Shown piece by piece: positions 40,575-45,019 of a stretch of DNA of 45,019 nt. Source of the DNA: Clostridiales bacterium (GTDB lineage: Bacteria; Bacillota; Clostridia; Oscillospirales; Oscillospiraceae). The stretch is taken from positions 1 through 45,019 of the forward strand of contig DUPK01000009.1 of assembly GCA_012838345.1 (NCBI GenBank). Reading direction: 5' to 3'. Position numbers and translations under genes: made by a program. The notes under the pieces are model-generated. The model worked only from the letters and a program-made list of their open reading frames with translations. It was not told where the DNA came from and made no database searches. Position 1 is the stretch's first letter; the number at the start of each line of letters is the position of its first letter.

Positions 40575-41969
40575 ATGCAAAGGACAAAGATTTCCGAAAT
40601 ATACGCGGACCATTCCGCCTTTGAGGGCAAGAGCGTCACCCTCGGCGGCTGGGTGCGCACCATACGCGACATGAAAAACTTCGGCTTTATTGAGCTCAAC
40701 GACGGAAGCTGCTTTAAAAGCATTCAGATAGTTTTTGAGAGTAACAAGGTTTCAAATTACAACGAAATCGTTAGGCAAAATGTCGGCGCCGCCTTGATGG
40801 TGACGGGATCAGTGATTCTCACGCCGGAGGCCAAACAACCTCTTGAGATACACGCTGAGGTCATAGAGGTTGAGGGTGCCTCGGCTCCGGAATATCCGCT
40901 TCAAAAGAAACACCACGGTGTCGAGTTCCTCCGCACAATCGCCCATCTGCGGCCTAGAACCAACCTCTTTTCCGCAGTTTTCCGTGTTCGAAGCGTTGCG
41001 GCTCATGCGATTCACACCTTCTTCCAGGAAAACGGCTTTGTCTATGTCCACACACCAATAATTACGGGCAGCGACTGCGAGGGCGCGGGCGAAATGTTCC
41101 GCGTGACCACCCTGGATTTTGACAATCTCCCCCGAACCGAGGACGGCGGAATCGATTTTTCCGAGGACTTTTTCGGCAGGGAAACAAATCTTACAGTGTC
41201 AGGCCAGCTGAACGTCGAGTGCTTTGCCATGGCCTTCGGAAACGTCTATACCTTCGGGCCGACCTTCCGCGCCGAGAAGTCCAATACCCAGCGACACGCA
41301 GCCGAATTCTGGATGATAGAGCCGGAGATGGCTTTTGCGGATTTAAGCGACAACATGGATGTCGCTGAGAGTATGATTAAATTTGTCATATCAACCGTAC
41401 TTGAAAAATGCCCGGACGAGATTGACTTCTTCAACAGCTTTGTCGACAAGGGGCTTAAGGAGCGCCTGCTTAGCGTTGTTAATTCCGAATTTACGCGGAT
41501 TACCTATACCGAGGCAATCGAAATACTTGAACAACACAAGGACAAATTTGAATACCCCGTATACTGGGGGGCAGACCTTCAGACCGAGCATGAGCGCTTC
41601 TTGACCGAGGTGCACTTCAAGAAACCCGTCTTTGTCTCGGATTACCCGAAGGAAATCAAGGCCTTCTATATGCGCCTTAACGACGACGGAAAGACTGTCG
41701 CGGCGGCAGACTGCCTTGTTCCCGGCATCGGAGAAATAATTGGCGGCAGCCAGCGCGAGGAGCGCATCGAGGTGCTTGAAAAGCGCATGAAGGAAATGAA
41801 CCTTGAGCCGGAAGACTACTGGTGGTACCTCGACCTTCGCCGCTACGGCGGAACGAAGCATTCCGGCTTCGGCCTCGGCTTTGAGCGCATGATTATGTAC
41901 CTCACCGGAGTGAGCAACATCCGCGACGTCATCCCCTACCCGAGAACAACCGGCAGCGCAGAGTTTTAA
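40575..41969 (+). CDS. asnS: asparaginyl-tRNA synthetase
   Basis: The 464-residue class IIb synthetase begins with an OB-fold anticodon-binding domain (about 15-105, [20 protein letters not shown]). The catalytic core shows [22 protein letters not shown] (motif 2) and [27 protein letters not shown] (motif 3). The last block and the Asn-type specificity region support AsnRS over AspRS. GAGAGG precedes the start by 9 bases. It stands alone with its own promoter and terminator. A direct AsnRS suggests tRNA-Asn need not be amidated. Confidence 0.95.
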   Translation: MQRTKISEIYADHSAFEGKSVTLGGWVRTIRDMKNFGFIELNDGSCFKSIQIVFESNKVSNYNEIVRQNVGAALMVTGSVILTPEAKQPLEIHAEVIEVEGASAPEYPLQKKHHGVEFLRTIAHLRPRTNLFSAVFRVRSVAAHAIHTFFQENGFVYVHTPIITGSDCEGAGEMFRVTTLDFDNLPRTEDGGIDFSEDFFGRETNLTVSGQLNVECFAMAFGNVYTFGPTFRAEKSNTQRHAAEFWMIEPEMAFADLSDNMDVAESMIKFVISTVLEKCPDEIDFFNSFVDKGLKERLLSVVNSEFTRITYTEAIEILEQHKDKFEYPVYWGADLQTEHERFLTEVHFKKPVFVSDYPKEIKAFYMRLNDDGKTVAAADCLVPGIGEIIGGSQREERIEVLEKRMKEMNLEPEDYWWYLDLRRYGGTKHSGFGLGFERMIMYLTGVSNIRDVIPYPRTTGSAEF

Positions 41970-41990
41970 AATAAAAGCTATGAACAACAA

Positions 41991-42015
41991 AACCGGGCCT
42001 TTTGGCCCGGTTTTT
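41991..42015 (+). terminator. terminator of asnS
   Basis: AACCGGGCC and GGCCCGGTT form a 9-bp perfect stem around TTTT, with TTT after the 3' arm and further T-runs nearby. It lies 21 bases after the stop codon. Confidence 0.93.
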
Positions 42016-42039
42016 GCTTTTATTTTTCTTGAGCTCTGA

Positions 42040-42068
42040 TTGACAAAAAAATGTTGCTGTGCTAGATT
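42040..42068 (+). promoter_or_regulatory. sigma-A promoter of feoAB
   Basis: TTGACA (42040-42045), a 17-base spacer ending TGC and TAGATT (42063-42068). The predicted start, near 42075, falls within the operator-like palindrome that follows. Confidence 0.75.
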
Positions 42069-42074
42069 TAAATA

Positions 42075-42090
42075 GTTAGGCAAAGCTAAC
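42075..42090. promoter_or_regulatory. candidate metal-repressor operator
   Basis: GTTAG and CTAAC flank GCAAAG as an interrupted palindrome at the predicted transcription start of feoAB. TTAGG-type half-sites are typical of DtxR/IdeR/MntR-family regulators. The match is partial, and a Fur box was not seen. Confidence 0.45.
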
Positions 42091-42107
42091 TTCTGAGGCG
42101 GTGTTTT

Positions 42108-44525
42108 ATGCAAAGAACATTGAGAGATTTAAACCCCGGTGAGAGCGGGATAATATCGGGCGTAGGCAACAAGTCCGCCGCGGTGAAGCGCAGGCTTGTC
42201 GATATGGGTCTTACACCGGGCACCAAGATAACTGTAAAGAAGACAGCGCCCTTTGGCGACCCCATAGAAGTGACCCTGCGCGGCTACGAGCTTTCACTGC
42301 GCAAGGAGGACGCAAGCCAGATTGAGCTTCTCCCCAAGGGAGGGTCCGGCGCAGATATACCGCGGGGCAGCAAAATCGTATACCCCGGGCGCAGGCTTGA
42401 CAGCGAAACCCTGCAGAGGATGCGCCGCGACCATGAGCACGAGCTGAGCCACCACATCGCAACTTACGATTCGGAAGCGCACGACAGGCGCGAAATGAAA
42501 ATAGCCCTCGTCGGAAACCCCAATTCAGGCAAGACCACACTGTTTAACGCCCTCACGGGCTCAAACCAATATGTAGGCAACTGGCCTGGTGTAACGGTTG
42601 AGAAAAAAGAGGGCAAGGCGAAAATAGACGGCAAGAGCGTAACCATTGTGGACCTGCCGGGCATATACTCCCTCTCCCCCTATTCTATGGAGGAGATTAT
42701 CGCGAGGGACTTTATCATCAAGGAGATGCCCGATGCGATTATAAACATAATCGACGCCACGAACATTGAACGAAATCTCTACTTAACCGTGCAGCTTCTC
42801 GAACTCGAGCGCCCGATGGTGCTTGCGGTAAACTTCATGGACGAGGTGCGGAAAAAGGGCGATTTAATCAACATAGATTCCCTTTCCAGGCAGCTTGGAA
42901 TCCCTGTAGTTCCGGTGACTGCCAAAACGGGCGAAAACCTCGATAAGCTTTTGCACGTCGCCCACATGCAGATGCATGAGGGCTACACCCTGGAGCCGGA
43001 CGACCTCTACGATGATTTCACACACGAAATTCACCATGAGATGGGCAATATTATTCACGACTCGGCCTACGCTGCGAAAATGCCGGCGCACTGGGCGGCA
43101 ATAAAGCTTCTCGAGGGCGACAGGCTTGTTGAAAGTTCCCTCAACTTGAGCGCGGACGACAGAAAAGCGCTCTCGGAAATTATCAACAGGTACGAGGCCT
43201 CAAGCGCTCTAGGCGACCGCGAGACGCTTATAGCCGACAGTCGCTACAGATATATAGAAAAAGTAATAAGCAACTCGGTAAAAAAGGGGCAGCCCCCCGA
43301 GGCGCTCAGCACAAGCGACAAAATCGACAAAATTGTCACCCACCGCATACTTGCTATACCGGTGTTCCTGCTCATGATGCTTATCATGTTCGGGATTACC
43401 TTCGGCCCCATAGGCTCGTTTCTGCAGGACGGTGTCGCCTATCTTATTGAAGAGTATCTTGCGGCTGGCATAGACTCCCTGCTTACATCTCTTAGCGTAG
43501 CACTTTGGCTTAAGAGCCTTATTGTGGACGGGATTATAGCGGGAGTCGGCGGTGTGCTCACCTTTCTGCCTCAGATTGCGCTTTTGTTCTTCTTCCTCTC
43601 GCTGCTTGAGGACTCCGGCTATATGGCGCGCGCCGCCTTCATCATGGACAGGCTCCTGCAACGCTTCGGCCTTTCCGGTAAGGCGTTTATTCCAATGCTC
43701 ATGGGCTTTGGCTGCTCGGTCCCCGCTGTCATGGGAGCGCGCACCATGGAGAGCGAAAAGGACAGGCGTCTTACCATCATGCTTGTCCCGTTTATGAGCT
43801 GCTCCGCTAAGCTCCCCGTCTACGGCTTAATATGTTCGGCGTTCTTTGGAAAAAAAGCGGGGCTTGTGATTTTCTCGCTCTATGTACTCGGCATGGTAAT
43901 GGCAATTGTGTCCGGCCTGATATTTAAGGATACGCTATTCAAGGGCGAGGCCCCCGCCTTTGTGCTGGAGCTTCCCCCCTACCGAATACCGGGCATCAGG
44001 AACACCCTCCTCCATGTCTGGGAGCGGATAAAGGGTTTCCTAGTGAAGGCCGGCACTTTAATCCTGACTATGAGCGTTGTTCTATGGCTGCTTCAGAGCT
44101 TTGATTTGAGCCTTAATCTGACGGACTCGGCCGCCGACAGCATACTCGGCAGCATAGGCGGCTTAATTGCGCCCGTATTTAGGCCCCTCGGCTTCGGCAC
44201 ATGGCAGGCGGCGGTTGCGCTTCTTACCGGCCTCGTTGCCAAGGAGGCTGTGGTCGCCTCGCTTTCTATGTTCTACGGCTTTTCGCTCACCGCCGAAAGC
44301 TCAATCGTGGCCGGGGCCCTGAGCGGTACGTTCAATACGCTCTCCGCCTTTTCCTTCCTTGTTTTTATCCTGTTGTACGTTCCCTGCGTTGCGGCGGTGG
44401 CGGCCATCAGAAAGGAGATGGCAAGCTGGAAATGGACTCTACTTTCCGTGGGCTGGCAGATTTTCACCGCCTATGCCTGTTCCATGCTTGTGTATCAGCT
44501 CGGCAGGCTTTTGGGGCTCGGATAA
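42108..44525 (+). CDS. feoB: ferrous iron transporter, FeoA-FeoB fusion
   Basis: The 805-residue protein has an N-terminal FeoA SH3-like domain (about 1-75, GVGNKSAAVKRRLVDMGLTPG). A linker rich in His and acidic residues follows (107-128, with RDHEHELSHH). Next is the FeoB G-domain with G1 GNPNSGKT (136-143), G3 VDLPG and G4 NFMD, then about eight membrane helices with Gate motifs (FGCSVPAVMGART and YVPCVAAVAAI). It imports Fe2+ using GTP. FeoA and FeoB are often separate; the fusion occurs in some clostridia. A weak GAGG precedes the start. No FeoC is present. Confidence 0.95.
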   Translation: MQRTLRDLNPGESGIISGVGNKSAAVKRRLVDMGLTPGTKITVKKTAPFGDPIEVTLRGYELSLRKEDASQIELLPKGGSGADIPRGSKIVYPGRRLDSETLQRMRRDHEHELSHHIATYDSEAHDRREMKIALVGNPNSGKTTLFNALTGSNQYVGNWPGVTVEKKEGKAKIDGKSVTIVDLPGIYSLSPYSMEEIIARDFIIKEMPDAIINIIDATNIERNLYLTVQLLELERPMVLAVNFMDEVRKKGDLINIDSLSRQLGIPVVPVTAKTGENLDKLLHVAHMQMHEGYTLEPDDLYDDFTHEIHHEMGNIIHDSAYAAKMPAHWAAIKLLEGDRLVESSLNLSADDRKALSEIINRYEASSALGDRETLIADSRYRYIEKVISNSVKKGQPPEALSTSDKIDKIVTHRILAIPVFLLMMLIMFGITFGPIGSFLQDGVAYLIEEYLAAGIDSLLTSLSVALWLKSLIVDGIIAGVGGVLTFLPQIALLFFFLSLLEDSGYMARAAFIMDRLLQRFGLSGKAFIPMLMGFGCSVPAVMGARTMESEKDRRLTIMLVPFMSCSAKLPVYGLICSAFFGKKAGLVIFSLYVLGMVMAIVSGLIFKDTLFKGEAPAFVLELPPYRIPGIRNTLLHVWERIKGFLVKAGTLILTMSVVLWLLQSFDLSLNLTDSAADSILGSIGGLIAPVFRPLGFGTWQAAVALLTGLVAKEAVVASLSMFYGFSLTAESSIVAGALSGTFNTLSAFSFLVFILLYVPCVAAVAAIRKEMASWKWTLLSVGWQIFTAYACSMLVYQLGRLLGLG

Positions 44526-44537
44526 ATCTAAATAAAA

Positions 44538-44573
44538 AAGGAGCAAACTGTGAGTTTGCTCCTTAACTATTTT
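44538..44573. terminator. bidirectional terminator
   Basis: AAGGAGCAAAC and GTTTGCTCCTT form an 11-bp perfect stem around TGTGA. AACTATTTT follows on the plus strand and TTTTTTATTT on the minus strand. It ends feoB and the convergent minus-strand gene. Confidence 0.9.
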
Positions 44574-44588
44574 AAGCGCTTTGAAATA

Positions 44589-45019
44589 TCAGTTTTTTTC
44601 AAGACTCTTTGACACATCAAACGAAATGCTGCCTGCTATACTTTCTATCTGCTCCTGCGTAAACGCTTCCCTGTCAAGGTCAAGCGCCACGTAAACCGGG
44701 AGAGTTTTGCAGTACGATACTATTCCATAATTGTAATCCTCCGCGGAATAATTGCCTCTCTCCTCTTGGCTCAAGTTTACATCGTTATACACTTCGCTTA
44801 TCGCAGTCTGTAAATCTTCGGTATTATTAACGACATCATACTTGTTTTTAACCGCGAACTGGTAATGGTTTCCAAGACTAATCTGGTTATATATCATCAT
44901 CGGGTCTATTTCATCCTCGGGAAGGCCACGGATAAGCTCAGCGTCATATACGTTGTAGCCGATACAGCCGACAGTGTCGCCCTTGTCGTTCAGGATTGGA
45001 ATATTGGAAAAAGTGACGA
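44589..45019 (-). CDS. unrecognised protein, C-terminal 142 residues (5' end outside the window)
   Basis: The minus-strand frame is open from the window edge to a stop at 44589, so the Met at 44900 is internal and not the start. The visible sequence begins with VTFSNIPILNDKGDTVGCIG and continues through YNVYDAELIRGLPEDEIDP. It is soluble and acidic, with no membrane segment and many Tyr and Asn, and it ends SLEKN. I do not recognise a family. It lies convergent to feoB, with the shared terminator between them. The N-terminus and any signal peptide lie outside the window. Confidence 0.6.
   Translation of the reverse strand, partial: VTFSNIPILNDKGDTVGCIGYNVYDAELIRGLPEDEIDPMMIYNQISLGNHYQFAVKNKYDVVNNTEDLQTAISEVYNDVNLSQEERGNYSAEDYNYGIVSYCKTLPVYVALDLDREAFTQEQIESIAGSISFDVSKSLEKN

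Noticed and set aside
42060-42107. Fur box before feoAB
   Set aside because: No match to GATAATGATWATCATTATC in the promoter; the palindrome fits a DtxR-like site better.
41391-42113. 240-codon minus-strand frame antisense to the end of asnS
   Set aside because: It lies against a certain gene, crosses the asnS terminator, has no ribosome site and shows no recognisable domain.
1-45019. CRISPR array, prophage, tRNA or rRNA genes
   Set aside because: No regularly spaced repeats, phage structural genes or cloverleaf/rRNA signatures were recognised in the window.

Overview
The window reads as chromosomal DNA of a spore-forming member of the Firmicutes, class Clostridia. A gut-type Oscillospiraceae/Ruminococcaceae-like lineage is my guess; the sequence does not settle the family. 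The evidence is a set of low-GC Gram-positive signatures at roughly 50% GC: sporulation genes (spoIIM-like, a SpoIID/LytB protein, a SleB-like cortex hydrolase), a threonine T-box, a lysine riboswitch, strong AGGAGG ribosome binding sites, TTGACA-17-TATAAT promoters, a CGAAC-N4-GTTCG LexA box, and the conserved gene orders gdpP-rplI-dnaB and spoIID-queA-tgt-yajC.

Layout. 1-126: right end of an IS3-family insertion sequence. 165-6453 (minus strand): spoIID-like, queA, tgt, yajC, a TIGR04086-type membrane protein, then spoIIM and xerD. The gap between the last two groups holds dif-like XerD half-sites. 6525-9769 (plus): promoter, lysine riboswitch and asd-dapA-dapB for lysine/diaminopimelate synthesis. 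9922-13027 (minus): a LexA-box operon with a radical-SAM DNA-repair protein, a TIGR03915 protein and an AraC/GyrI regulator. 13056-15564: a zinc-ribbon membrane protein (plus), a 36-residue cysteine-rich membrane peptide and an SLH-domain protein (both minus). 15814-18367 (plus): nifS-nadA-nifU, supporting NAD synthesis and Fe-S assembly. 18376-20774: two small minus-strand proteins around a MATE exporter. 20834-22516 (plus): proS with a structured leader. 22591-25585 (minus): sleB and T-box-controlled thrS. 25625-35506 (minus): a housekeeping run gdpP, rplI, dnaB, tilS, hpt, ftsH, then ychF and a DUF1624 acyltransferase-like protein. 35610-37919 (plus): a sugar nucleotidyltransferase/phosphomannomutase-like fusion. 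37975-40451 (plus): a complete polar amino acid ABC transporter. 40511-42015 (plus): asnS. 42040-44573 (plus): a FeoA-FeoB fusion with a candidate metal-dependent operator. 44589-45019 (minus): the C-terminal part of an unrecognised protein cut by the window edge.

Most of the window is core metabolism and translation. The features that stand out are: a solute-binding protein whose two halves are in swapped order (a circular permutation); a perfect SOS box on a promoter driving a three-gene repair/regulator operon whose first protein carries a QLSLF clamp-binding-like motif; a hidden 36-aa cysteine-rich peptide gene; several hairpins that bury the Shine-Dalgarno sequence of minus-strand genes (spoIIM, the TIGR04086 gene, sleB); and an undescribed structured leader ahead of proS. 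No CRISPR array, tRNA, rRNA or prophage was seen.
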